Assembly (NCBI GenBank): GCA_026786225.1
Contig: JAJAYN010000014.1
Coordinates: forward strand, 1 to 10,277
Length of the DNA: 10,277 bases
Source: Burkholderiales bacterium
GTDB lineage: Bacteria; Pseudomonadota; Gammaproteobacteria; Burkholderiales; Usitatibacteraceae
Reading direction: 5' to 3'
Positions 1 through 7,408 of the stretch are shown piece after piece. Both the position numbers and the translations under genes were made by a program. Position 1 is the stretch's first letter; every line of letters starts with the position of its first letter. The notes beneath the pieces are model-generated. The model had not been told where the DNA came from and ran no database searches. It saw only the letters and a list, made by a program, of their open reading frames with translations.

Positions 1-117
1 CAACCGCAGGGTTCCGAAGTCGCGTTGATAGAAGCAATTAACCGGGTCGAGGCCGGATTTCGTGTGGCATTCCCGCAAGTGCGCTGGATTTTTTTTGAGC
101 CCGACGTTGCAGATTGA
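1..117 (+). CDS. C-terminal end of a probable cation diffusion facilitator (CDF) transporter, partial
   Basis: The first frame is open from base 1 to a TGA at 115-117 and gives 38 residues ending in RWIFFEPDVAD. This ending, preceded by an EAINRVEAGFR-type helix and AFPQVR, resembles the cytoplasmic C-terminus of some proteobacterial cation transporters of the CDF family, which export divalent metal ions such as zinc, cobalt or iron in exchange for protons. Only the tail is present, so no membrane segment or metal-binding residue can be seen and the substrate cannot be inferred. The call rests on recalled similarity of a short tail. A cytochrome c gene follows on the same strand after about 100 bases, with no clear terminator between them. 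Confidence 0.5.
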   Translation, partial: QPQGSEVALIEAINRVEAGFRVAFPQVRWIFFEPDVAD

Positions 118-219
118 TTTTGCCAATCGCGCCAATTGGACCAAACAATCCATGGCCAATTTCTCACGTGTTACAGTCAAACAAAAAAATCAAGCGGCAC
201 CGCAAAAAAGGACTTAATG

Positions 220-678
220 ATGTTCCATTCACGCAAAAAAACAGTCGCTCTGCTGGGCCTGGTTGCGTGCGCGACCCTGATGGGAGGTGTCAATTCGCAG
301 GCGCTGGTGCAGAACTGCCCGCAACCGCGCTTTACCGGCAAAGCACCAGATGATTACTACAATCGCAAGAGTCCGCTGACCGCACAATTACTTGATGCCA
401 AAGCCGGAGAAAAGCTCTATTTCGATGGCGCAACCGACCGATTTTCCTGCGCAACCTGCCACGGGTCCAAAGGCGATGGACACGGCGAGATGGCCAAACA
501 ATACGACCCGCCACCACGCAACTTTTCATGCCCACAGGCAGTCAACGGCGTCCCTGACGGCCATCTCTTCTGGATCGTCCGTTTTGGTTCACCGGGCACC
601 GGCATGCCCGCGCACAAAAACTTCTCGGACGATCAGATCTGGCAGCTCGTGGCCTATGTGCGGGGCTTGGCAAAGTGA
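220..678 (+). CDS. Exported monohaem class I cytochrome c
   Basis: This 152-residue protein begins with a basic n-region (HSRKK) and a hydrophobic stretch (residues 8-23), a Sec signal peptide probably cut after SQA at about residue 28. It should therefore act in the periplasm as a small electron carrier. Haem is attached at C77-A-T-C80-H81, with H81 as proximal ligand. M129 in GTGMP is the probable distal ligand, and the final WQLVAYVRGLAK is the usual C-terminal helix of class I cytochromes. Two further cysteines (C33, C104) could form a disulfide. AAGGA at 208-212 lies seven bases before the ATG at 220. The ATG at 217 is only four bases away, and an ATG at 136 would add 28 residues before the signal peptide, so 220 is preferred. 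The partner oxidoreductase is not in the window. Confidence 0.88.
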   Translation: MFHSRKKTVALLGLVACATLMGGVNSQALVQNCPQPRFTGKAPDDYYNRKSPLTAQLLDAKAGEKLYFDGATDRFSCATCHGSKGDGHGEMAKQYDPPPRNFSCPQAVNGVPDGHLFWIVRFGSPGTGMPAHKNFSDDQIWQLVAYVRGLAK

Positions 679-681
679 TGT

Positions 682-698
682 GATGCTCGATGAGCATC
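682..698. other. Perfect 7-bp hairpin between convergent genes
   Basis: GATGCTC (682-688), the three-base loop GAT and GAGCATC (692-698) form a perfect stem in the 39 bases between the cytochrome stop and the stop of the convergent acyl-CoA dehydrogenase gene. No T-run follows on either strand, so it is not a typical intrinsic terminator. It may protect transcript ends or weakly terminate both genes. Confidence 0.35.
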
Positions 699-717
699 GA
701 ACCCTGCTCAGCCTGCG

Positions 718-2397
718 TCAAAACGCCCGCTCAATCAATTTTGTCGCCGGCACATTTGCCGGTAGCGACCCGAAAGCCGCTCCGCGAAGGCCGCCAAAGC
801 GTGACTGGCAAAAGTTGTCCGCGACGAGAGCGTTGCCCGCACCAAGCAATGTCGCCGCCTGCAATGCCAGCGCCATTCGCTCGACCAGATAGCGTGAACG
901 TTTTTCCAGATCCACCGTGTCGGCGAGCTGTGTGGCAAGACCGGCGACTTCGGCATCCAGCAGCGCATTCGCGCCCTTCACGCCCGTAAATTCGGCAAAC
1001 AGCGCCTCACGCGTTTCGGGCTCGCGTGCCAGGGCGCGCAGCACATCAAGACACTGGATATTTCCACTCCCTTCCCAGATCGAATTGAGCGGTGCCTGCC
1101 GATAGAGGCGCGGCAGGATCGACTCTTCAACATAGCCCGCACCACCCAGACATTCTTGCGCCTCATTGACGAACGGCGGACAGCGTTTACATATCCAGTA
1201 CTTGCCGATGGCCGTTGCGATGCGCGCAAATGCGGCGGCTGCCGGGTCACGTGTTGATGCATCAATGGCGCGCGCGACGCGCAACGAAAATGCCATGGCG
1301 GCTTCGGATTCAAGCGCCAGATCAGCCAGGACCATTTGCATCAATGGCTGGTCGATAAGAAATTTACCAAACGCCTTGCGATGCCGGCAATGGTGGATGG
1401 CTTGCACCAACGCCTGGCGCATGATGGCAGCAGAGCCGATCATGCAGTCCTCACGTGTCAGCGCGACCATCTCGAGAATGGTGGCGATACCGCGGCCCTC
1501 CTCGCCGACCATCCACGCCAGCGCGCCATGAAATTCGACTTCGGCACTGGCATTGCTCCAGTCGCCCAGTTTGTTTTTTAGGCGCTGAATGCGAATGGCA
1601 TTGCGCTCGCCGCTTGGCGCAAACCTTGGCAACAGAAAGCACGATATGCCGCGCTCGGTCTGCGCCAGCACCAGAAAGGCGTCACACATCGGCGCGGACA
1701 TAAACCACTTGTGTCCGACCAATTGGTAGAGCTGATCGGGCCCACTCGCGCCGACCGGGTATGCGCGCGTCGTGTTGGCGCGCACGTCGGAGCCGCCCTG
1801 TTTCTCGGTCATGCCCATGCCGATGGTGTTGCCGCGTTTTTCCCATGCCGGCACGTGGCGCAGATCGTACTCGGTCGAAAAAATGCGTGGCAGCCAGCTA
1901 TCGGCCAGCACGGCCGACTGGCGCAATACCGGCACCGCCGCGTGGGTCATGGTCAGCGGGCAGGAGGTGCCCTGATCGGCCTGCGAATGCAGATACATCA
2001 TTGCCGCGCGCGCAACATGCGCACCAGACCGCTCGGCGTGTTGCCACGAAATATTCGCGACGCCGTGTTGAATCCCCAACGACATCAGCCGGTGATACGC
2101 CGGATGAAATTCAACCTCATCGATACGGTGACCAAAGCGGTCAAACGGTTTGAAGACTGGCTTGTTTTCGTTGGCGAGAAATCCTAGCGCCATCATCTCG
2201 TCGCCCACTGCTGCGCCGAGGTCGCCCAGCGCTTTTTCCGCCCACGCACCGCCTTCGTGCGCCACGGCCTCGCGCAACGCCGTGTCGGTCGCATAGGCGT
2301 TGTATGGCACCAGCGGTGGCGCCTGATTTGTGACGTCGTGTGTGGTAAAACGGTTCTTTATCGCGTCGTTCACTTCATCCGTCCGTTTTTCTTGCAA
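718..2397 (-). CDS. aidB: AidB-like acyl-CoA dehydrogenase family flavoprotein
   Basis: This 559-residue protein matches E. coli AidB (about 541 residues) along its length, as recalled. Shared blocks are GMGMTEKQGGSDV (193-205, flavin-contact strand), VGHKWFMSAP (227-236), the NKLGDWSNASAEVEF region (275-289), GGAGYVEESILPRLYR (418-433) and NSIWEGSGNIQCLDVLR (438-454). E442 in the last block is at the position of the family's presumed catalytic base. AidB binds FAD, has weak isovaleryl-CoA dehydrogenase activity and is induced with the adaptive response to alkylating agents, where it is thought to protect DNA. Here the cellular substrate is unknown, and no ada or alkA lies in the window. The listed start is TTG at 2397. 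A GTG at 2373 has a GGA four bases upstream and is equally plausible, since homology begins only around residue 17. The gene is divergent from the Rieske oxygenase with almost no spacer. Confidence 0.9.
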   Translation of the reverse strand: MQEKRTDEVNDAIKNRFTTHDVTNQAPPLVPYNAYATDTALREAVAHEGGAWAEKALGDLGAAVGDEMMALGFLANENKPVFKPFDRFGHRIDEVEFHPAYHRLMSLGIQHGVANISWQHAERSGAHVARAAMMYLHSQADQGTSCPLTMTHAAVPVLRQSAVLADSWLPRIFSTEYDLRHVPAWEKRGNTIGMGMTEKQGGSDVRANTTRAYPVGASGPDQLYQLVGHKWFMSAPMCDAFLVLAQTERGISCFLLPRFAPSGERNAIRIQRLKNKLGDWSNASAEVEFHGALAWMVGEEGRGIATILEMVALTREDCMIGSAAIMRQALVQAIHHCRHRKAFGKFLIDQPLMQMVLADLALESEAAMAFSLRVARAIDASTRDPAAAAFARIATAIGKYWICKRCPPFVNEAQECLGGAGYVEESILPRLYRQAPLNSIWEGSGNIQCLDVLRALAREPETREALFAEFTGVKGANALLDAEVAGLATQLADTVDLEKRSRYLVERMALALQAATLLGAGNALVADNFCQSRFGGLRGAAFGSLPANVPATKLIERAF

Positions 2398-2420
2398 TGG
2401 AACATTGTTGCAGAATTAAT
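2392..2420 (+). promoter_or_regulatory. Possible sigma-70 promoter for the Rieske oxygenase gene
   Basis: TTGCAA (2392-2397) and ATTAAT (2415-2420) are 17 bases apart, and each matches the consensus hexamers at four of six positions. Transcription would begin near 2427, leaving a leader of only about six bases before the ATG at 2433, which fits the lack of a Shine-Dalgarno sequence. The -35 hexamer overlaps the possible TTG start of the divergent aidB-like gene. This is a weak prediction by eye. Confidence 0.25.
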
Positions 2421-2432
2421 CCCGTATTGCCT

Positions 2433-3545
2433 ATGGAAAACTCCTACGCCGTCGACCCCGACATCACCCTGGCTGCCACCATTGACGCACGCTTTTATCA
2501 CGATGCCGTGGCCTATGCGCTGGCGCAGGAGCGCGTGTTTGCGCGCTCCTGGCAGTGGATAGGCGATCTGGGCGATGTCGCGACGGCCGGCGCGCTCTCG
2601 CCGCGCGAGCTACTACCGGGGTTGCTGAATGAGCCCTTGCTGCTGGCGCGCGACGGGACCGGCGACTTGCGCTGTCTGTCGAACGTCTGCACACACCGCG
2701 GTAACCTGCTGGTAAAGGAGCCATGCATCGCGACCCAAATACGCTGTGGTTACCATTCGCGTCGCTTCGATCTCGATGGACGCATGACCTTTATGCCGGA
2801 GTTTTCGACGGCGAAAAACTTCCCCTCACCCAGCGACAACCTGCCACGGATCCCGTTTGGCCAATGGACGAACCATGGCTTTGCCGCGATCGATCCAGTC
2901 GACAAGCTCGATTCGTTTTTGGCGGAAATGTCAGCACGGACCGCCTGGATGCCAATAGCGAACGGCGTACTCAACCACGCACGCAGTCGCGATTACGTTA
3001 TCGATGCGCACTGGGCGCTATACGTCGAAAATTATCTCGAGGGATTTCACGTGCCGTTTGTTCATGCCGCGCTTAATCAGGTCATCGATGTCAGCAGCGA
3101 TGCGAGTGAGTTGTATCGCTACGCCAGTCTTCAACTGGCGCTGGCCAACGTCGGCGACGTTGCATTTGAACCGCCGGCAGGCAGCAAAGACCATGGGCAA
3201 CGCATCGCGGCGTATTACTGGTGGATATTCCCCAACCTGATGCTCAATTTCTATCCCTGGGGATTGTCGCTAAACCTCGTGCAGCCGGAAGCGATCAACC
3301 GCACACGGGTGGCGTTTCGCAGCTATGTGTGGGATGAATCGAAGCTGGACAAAGGTGCCGGCGCGGCTTTGCATCAGGTGGAAATGGAAGACGAAGCGAT
3401 TGTGGAAGCGGTACAGCGCGGCACCCGTTCACGTTTCTATCGCAAGGGAAGATACTCGCCCACGCGGGAAATGGGCACGCATCACTTTCACCGGCTGCTG
3501 TGCGAATTCATCAATCGTGGCCAAGCGCGCGTCGGGCCTGCGTAA
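2433..3545 (+). CDS. Rieske non-haem iron ring-hydroxylating oxygenase, alpha subunit
   Basis: This 370-residue protein has the two-domain layout of an oxygenase alpha subunit. The N-terminal Rieske [2Fe-2S] site is C86-x-H88 and C105-x2-H108. The C-terminal catalytic iron site is H206 and H211 in ENYLEGFHVPFVH, with D320 in the MEDEAIVEAVQRG segment as probable third ligand. The acidic residue that normally links the Rieske histidine to the catalytic iron ligands is Glu (E203), not Asp. That is known from carnitine monooxygenase CntA and some related quaternary-amine oxygenases. Such enzymes insert oxygen using electrons from a separate reductase, which is not present here. The start at 2433 is chosen because homology begins close to it; an ATG at 2397 would add 12 residues with no better ribosome site. 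The substrate cannot be read from sequence. A nested hairpin just past the stop probably ends the transcript. Confidence 0.88.
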   Translation: MENSYAVDPDITLAATIDARFYHDAVAYALAQERVFARSWQWIGDLGDVATAGALSPRELLPGLLNEPLLLARDGTGDLRCLSNVCTHRGNLLVKEPCIATQIRCGYHSRRFDLDGRMTFMPEFSTAKNFPSPSDNLPRIPFGQWTNHGFAAIDPVDKLDSFLAEMSARTAWMPIANGVLNHARSRDYVIDAHWALYVENYLEGFHVPFVHAALNQVIDVSSDASELYRYASLQLALANVGDVAFEPPAGSKDHGQRIAAYYWWIFPNLMLNFYPWGLSLNLVQPEAINRTRVAFRSYVWDESKLDKGAGAALHQVEMEDEAIVEAVQRGTRSRFYRKGRYSPTREMGTHHFHRLLCEFINRGQARVGPA

Positions 3546-3550
3546 ATATC

Positions 3551-3618
3551 AAAACTCCAGCATTGGCGGGCTTTTCCAGACGTAAACGCCTGAAATCGCC
3601 CGCCGATACTGGAGTTTT
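3551..3618. terminator. Long nested inverted repeat, probable bidirectional terminator
   Basis: The arms 3551-3571 and 3598-3618 are 21 bases each and pair with one mismatch and one G-T wobble. The 26-base loop contains a second small stem (CAG-A-CGT against ACG-C-CTG). On the plus strand the stem ends in TTTT, followed shortly by TTTTTT at about 3623; on the minus strand it ends in TTTT and then GATATTT. It sits between the stop of the plus-strand oxygenase (3545) and the stop of the convergent minus-strand gene (3643), so it can terminate both. The stem is longer than usual for an intrinsic terminator. Confidence 0.6.
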
Positions 3619-3642
3619 ACTCTTTTTTAACGCTTGGTGTCG

Positions 3643-4116
3643 CTAGTCGATTATCTTGACTGCGGTGACCAGCGGGACCGTCTCGGTGCGCTTGCATTTT
3701 GGGTCGCCATAACAATCTCCCGCCTGGATCGACTCCATGCTGAACGTCATTTCCACCTGCTTGCCTTTCACAGGCGGCTTCTGCGCGCAGATTTCAAAAC
3801 GGGCAACTTCGATAAATTCGTTTTTCCCATTGCGCAGTGTGAGGTAGCAGCCGTTATCGCCCTTTTCGATATCGAAGACGAGGCCGCGCGATTGTTTTAG
3901 CTCCTTGCCGACTTTAATAACGCCTTCCTTGTAAACCGGCGCCGGTGGTGCTGGCGCGGCGATTGGAGGCGTTGCCGGGGTTGGCGCGGCGGGCGTTGGA
4001 GGCGGTGTGGGAGGTGTGGGCGGTGTCGGCGACGTTTGTGCCAGCGCTGGCTGCGCCACGGAAAATGCCAGACATGAAACAATGAAACAGTGACGAAGCA
4101 GTGGACAGTTTTTCAT
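3643..4116 (-). CDS. Small secreted protein with proline-rich linker and a four-cysteine domain, function unknown
   Basis: I do not recognise this 157-residue protein. It has a signal peptide (hydrophobic around residues 10-24, cut likely after ALA at 24-26), then a Pro/Thr/Ala-rich low-complexity linker (about 28-60) built on TPP and PAP units. A small domain follows (61-157) rich in beta-type sequence, with cysteines at 90, 110, 135 and 141 that could form two disulfides in the periplasm. The linker resembles spacers that lift a domain off a membrane or cell wall, but no lipobox or anchor is visible. AAAGG lies seven bases before the ATG, so the start is well supported. It is 49 bases downstream of rhlE on the same strand and may be co-transcribed, although a link to RNA metabolism is not evident. 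Confidence 0.78.
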   Translation of the reverse strand: MKNCPLLRHCFIVSCLAFSVAQPALAQTSPTPPTPPTPPPTPAAPTPATPPIAAPAPPAPVYKEGVIKVGKELKQSRGLVFDIEKGDNGCYLTLRNGKNEFIEVARFEICAQKPPVKGKQVEMTFSMESIQAGDCYGDPKCKRTETVPLVTAVKIID

Positions 4117-4165
4117 CGGGTGGCCTTTGTGCGTCGCGAAGGTGGCCGAATATTACCGCAACATT

Positions 4166-5659
4166 TCACTCTTCCGTTTTTTGCTTTTGCTTTCCACCCA
4201 ATAGTGCGCCCGTTGGCCGTTTGGTTTGACGTCTGTGGCCGGCATCCGTTTCGGCTGTCGTCACCACCGCGCCCGCTTTCGCGGTTGGCTCGTAAGGCTT
4301 ACTGAAATCAAAGTGCGGCAGATTGGTCGGCTGCGCCTTAGACGGCGTTGCCTTCGCATGTTGCGGACGCGGATGGGGACGATTACTGTCCCGCTCCTCA
4401 CGCGGCGGACGCCGTGGGGCGCGCTCGCCGCCTGCTTCAATCGGACGCTCACGTTCACGTTCGTGCTGCTTGCCGCGTGCTGGGCTCCGTACACGCGGCT
4501 CATCACGATCACGACCTGCGCCTTCAATACTCGGCGTGGGCAGACGCGGGATTTCACGTTTCAGCAGTTTCTCGATGCGCGACAGAAATTCCATTTCCTC
4601 CGGACTCACCAGCGAAATCGCCTCGCCCGTAATGCCGGCACGGCCGGTGCGACCAATGCGATGCACGTAGTCTTCAGGAGTGTGTGGTAATTCGTAATTG
4701 ATGACGAACGGCAGTGAATCGATGTCGAGGCCGCGCGCAGCGATATCGGTTGCGACGAGGATGGCAGACTTGCCCTGCTTGAATTCGTCCAGCGCCTGCG
4801 TGCGTTCGGCCTGACTGCGGTCGCTGTGAATCGCCACGGCAGGTAGCCCGTCTTTTTGCAATTGACGCGCAACGCGGTCCGCGTCGCGTTTCATGCGCGT
4901 AAAAATCAGTACCTGTTTCATGTCGCGCGAGCGGATCAGATGTGCCAGCAGAGCCGCTTTCTTGATATTGGCAACTTCAAAAACCTGATGTGTCACCAGC
5001 TCGGCGGGCGCATTACGGCGCGCCACTTCGATCATGGTCGGGCTGCGCATGAATTTTTCTGCGAGCTTTTTGATTTCGTTTGAAAATGTCGCCGAAAAAA
5101 GCAGGTTCTGGCGCACCGGCGGCAACACCGCAAGAATACGATCAATATCGGGCATGAATCCCATATCGAGCATGCGATCGGCTTCGTCCAGCACCAGCAC
5201 GCTGACTTGCGAGAGGCTGATCGTCTTTTGCATCAGATGATCCAGCAAACGACCCGGCGTCGCAACGACGATTTCGACCCCGGCGTGCAGCGCCTTGATC
5301 TGCGGTTTGATATCGACACCGCCGTAAAGCACCACTGCGCGCAGCGGCAAATACTTGCTGTAAGTGCGAACCGATTCTTCCACCTGCGCGGCGAGTTCCC
5401 GGGTGGGTACCAGCACCAGTGCGCGTACCGGATGCCGGGCAGGCGAAGAACTGCTACTGGCGTGCGGCGCCAGCAATTGCAATAGCGGCAGTGTAAAGCT
5501 CGCCGTTTTGCCGGTGCCGGTCTGCGCGCAGCCCATGATGTCGCGACCCTCAAGGACCGCAGGGATCGCTTTGGCCTGGATGGGCGTGGGCTCGGTGTAG
5601 CCTTGCGCCTCGACAGCGCGGAGTAATTCGGGGATCAGATTCAGTGAAGCGAAGGACAT
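4166..5659 (-). CDS. rhlE: DEAD-box ATP-dependent RNA helicase, RhlE type
   Basis: This 497-residue protein is a complete DEAD-box helicase that unwinds short RNA duplexes with ATP and in bacteria assists ribosome assembly and RNA turnover. Visible motifs are the Q motif (GYTEPTPIQ, 20-28), motif I AQTGTGKT (45-52), Ia PTRELAAQ (85-92), TPGR (134-137), II DEAD (158-161), III SAT (189-191), [11 protein letters not shown] (303-312) and [12 protein letters not shown] (333-342). From about 375 onward comes a basic, disordered tail rich in Arg, Glu and Pro, likely for RNA binding. It ends with FDFSKPYEP (450-458) and GALLGG (484-489), which I recall as typical of betaproteobacterial RhlE and which separates it from DbpA, SrmB and DeaD. 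AAGG eight bases before the ATG supports the start. A 255-base spacer separates it from the divergent rhomboid gene. Confidence 0.94.
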   Translation of the reverse strand: MSFASLNLIPELLRAVEAQGYTEPTPIQAKAIPAVLEGRDIMGCAQTGTGKTASFTLPLLQLLAPHASSSSSPARHPVRALVLVPTRELAAQVEESVRTYSKYLPLRAVVLYGGVDIKPQIKALHAGVEIVVATPGRLLDHLMQKTISLSQVSVLVLDEADRMLDMGFMPDIDRILAVLPPVRQNLLFSATFSNEIKKLAEKFMRSPTMIEVARRNAPAELVTHQVFEVANIKKAALLAHLIRSRDMKQVLIFTRMKRDADRVARQLQKDGLPAVAIHSDRSQAERTQALDEFKQGKSAILVATDIAARGLDIDSLPFVINYELPHTPEDYVHRIGRTGRAGITGEAISLVSPEEMEFLSRIEKLLKREIPRLPTPSIEGAGRDRDEPRVRSPARGKQHERERERPIEAGGERAPRRPPREERDSNRPHPRPQHAKATPSKAQPTNLPHFDFSKPYEPTAKAGAVVTTAETDAGHRRQTKRPTGALLGGKQKQKTEE

Positions 5660-5790
5660 TCAAACAGCCTTACAAGGAATTGCCCTTTGGTAACGTGCAG
5701 TGGCGCCGTTGAAAATAGCGGCTGGCGACGGCGGGAGCCGAAAGAGCGGGGAACGGCGGAAACAAGTTGCCGGGAAGCAACGCAACCCGT

Positions 5791-5796
5791 ATTGTA
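5791..5796 (-). promoter_or_regulatory. Possible -10 element of the rhlE promoter
   Basis: On the minus strand the hexamer TACAAT matches the sigma-70 -10 consensus at five of six positions, within a GC-rich spacer where such a hexamer is rare. No good -35 hexamer lies 16-18 bases upstream. Use of this site would give rhlE a leader of about 125 bases, containing short GC-rich inverted repeats. Long leaders are common for helicase genes that respond to cold, but regulation here is only a guess. Confidence 0.3.
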
Positions 5797-5914
5797 CCCC
5801 GTCGCGACACCACCGCTATGGATACACGCGTTGCGCAGCCCTGTCGGTTGCAGAAGAAACCACCCTTCAACGAGAGTCCGCTAAACATTCGAAAGGTTTT
5901 GGCACCGGTTCATC

Positions 5915-7408
5915 ATGCTGATCATTCCGCTATCCCGCAAGCTCACGCTGCAAACGTTCCCCATCATGACCGCGCTGCTGGTGGTCGTGAATCTCTTTGT
6001 TTTCTTCGCCCTCCAGGCACCGGATGGACGCGTGATCCGCGAATTCGTCGATGCCGCCGTGAAAAGCGGGTTACCCCAATTGGAGCTTCCCGTCTATGCG
6101 GATTGGCGCTCGTCAAAAGGTGAACGCACGCTGGCACCATCGCCCGCCTTGCTTGAAGACCCCAGGTACCTCGCGCAAGGCGCGTTGGCAATGCAGCGGG
6201 ACCGTGCATTTCAACGTGAGCTTGCCTCCCGCATGAAGAAGGCGCTTGCCAGCGAACAATTCGCGCAATGGCAAACCGCACGCGCCAAAATCGATCCGAT
6301 CTGGCAGAAGAACTTCACCGAGCGATACATTTTCGTGCCCGCAAACACATTCGTGGAAACCTACGTCACCCACATGTTCATGCATGCCGATTTCGGACAT
6401 CTTTTCGGCAATATGGTGATGCTGGTGTTGATCGGATTACTGGTGGAGGCCGCCGCCGGACCGCTGCGAACTGGCGCAATCTATCTGGTTGGCGGCATCG
6501 GTGCGCTGCTGCTTTACACGCTGTTTTCAACGGAGCGCTGGGTCGGCATGCTCGGTGCATCGGGTGCCATTGCCGCAATGATGGGTGCTTGCGCGGCGCT
6601 CTATGGATTTCGCAAGGTTCGCTTTTTCTACCACGTACTGTTTTATTTTGACTTCATCACGCTGCCCGCCATCGTCGTGCTGCCGCTGTGGATCGGCAAT
6701 GAACTCTGGCAATGGATGCAATATCGCGACGTGAGCAATGTGGCCTACTTCGCGCACATCGGCGGCCTCATTGCCGGCGCTTCATTCGCATTACTGTTGC
6801 GCAAAACGGTTGCAGTCCGCCTGGAAAACGCCGCGACGCCGTCGCTTGAAAAGGTGGAGGACCTCGCACGCCAGCACGCGCGTGCGTACGCCTATTTGAA
6901 GAAAATGCAATGGGATGCAGCGGGACGGGAATTCGAGCAGCTGTTGTTGCAGGTGCCTGACAACCTCGACTATGCCCGACAGCTTTACACCGCTTCCCGC
7001 ACAGAGCCAGCCTCAACGCGATACCACTGGGGCGCCAGGCAACTCATGAAGCTCACTGCAAAAACGGGCGCGTCGACGCTGCTCGGCCAGACCATTGCCG
7101 AGTATTGGAAAAACGCCCAGCCTGCGCCGCGCCTCTCGACCGATGAAATTGCCCGCTACGCAAAAATTCTCGCCAAGGAAGGTGCCCGCGATATCGCGGC
7201 AACGCTCACGGACGCGTTGATCAGACTGCCCGAAGCGAAAATGGGCAATGTTGATCTCGCCGATGTTTTGCTGACAATGGCCGTCGCACTTTATCGTGCC
7301 AGCAACAGCGACGAGAAGAAGCTGAGCCGGCAGTACATGGAAACGCTCGAAAAGCGTTTTCCTGAAAGCGGCCAACTCAAGCTGGCCCGCCAGCTGGTTA
7401 GCGGCTAA
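5915..7408 (+). CDS. Rhomboid family intramembrane serine protease with C-terminal TPR-like extension
   Basis: This 497-residue inner-membrane protease has the full rhomboid signature. H157-x4-H162-x3-N166 (HADFGHLFGN) supports the oxyanion hole, G214-A-S216-G carries the catalytic serine, and H281 in AHIGG is its partner. It should cleave transmembrane helices of other membrane proteins within the bilayer. The first helix (about 15-34) is followed by an unusually long polar loop of about 110 residues (35-145) before the rest of the core (about 146-297). Residues 300-497 are soluble and helical, and look like degenerate TPR repeats (for example KKMQWDAAGREFEQLLLQVPDN), probably for substrate or partner binding. 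The MLIIPLSRK N-terminus is typical of the family, which supports the ATG at 5915, although there is no Shine-Dalgarno at normal spacing; GAAAGG is 18 bases upstream. The stop overlaps the convergent gene by 11 bases. Confidence 0.92.
   Translation: MLIIPLSRKLTLQTFPIMTALLVVVNLFVFFALQAPDGRVIREFVDAAVKSGLPQLELPVYADWRSSKGERTLAPSPALLEDPRYLAQGALAMQRDRAFQRELASRMKKALASEQFAQWQTARAKIDPIWQKNFTERYIFVPANTFVETYVTHMFMHADFGHLFGNMVMLVLIGLLVEAAAGPLRTGAIYLVGGIGALLLYTLFSTERWVGMLGASGAIAAMMGACAALYGFRKVRFFYHVLFYFDFITLPAIVVLPLWIGNELWQWMQYRDVSNVAYFAHIGGLIAGASFALLLRKTVAVRLENAATPSLEKVEDLARQHARAYAYLKKMQWDAAGREFEQLLLQVPDNLDYARQLYTASRTEPASTRYHWGARQLMKLTAKTGASTLLGQTIAEYWKNAQPAPRLSTDEIARYAKILAKEGARDIAATLTDALIRLPEAKMGNVDLADVLLTMAVALYRASNSDEKKLSRQYMETLEKRFPESGQLKLARQLVSG

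Noticed and set aside
118..216. Spacer before the cytochrome c gene, checked for a promoter
   Set aside because: Contains CCAATTGG and CACGTG palindromes and a TACAGT hexamer, but no -35/-10 pair at acceptable spacing.
1711..2187. 158-codon plus-strand frame opposite the aidB-like gene
   Set aside because: Antisense to a clearly homologous coding region, with arginine-rich composition typical of shadow frames in GC-rich DNA.
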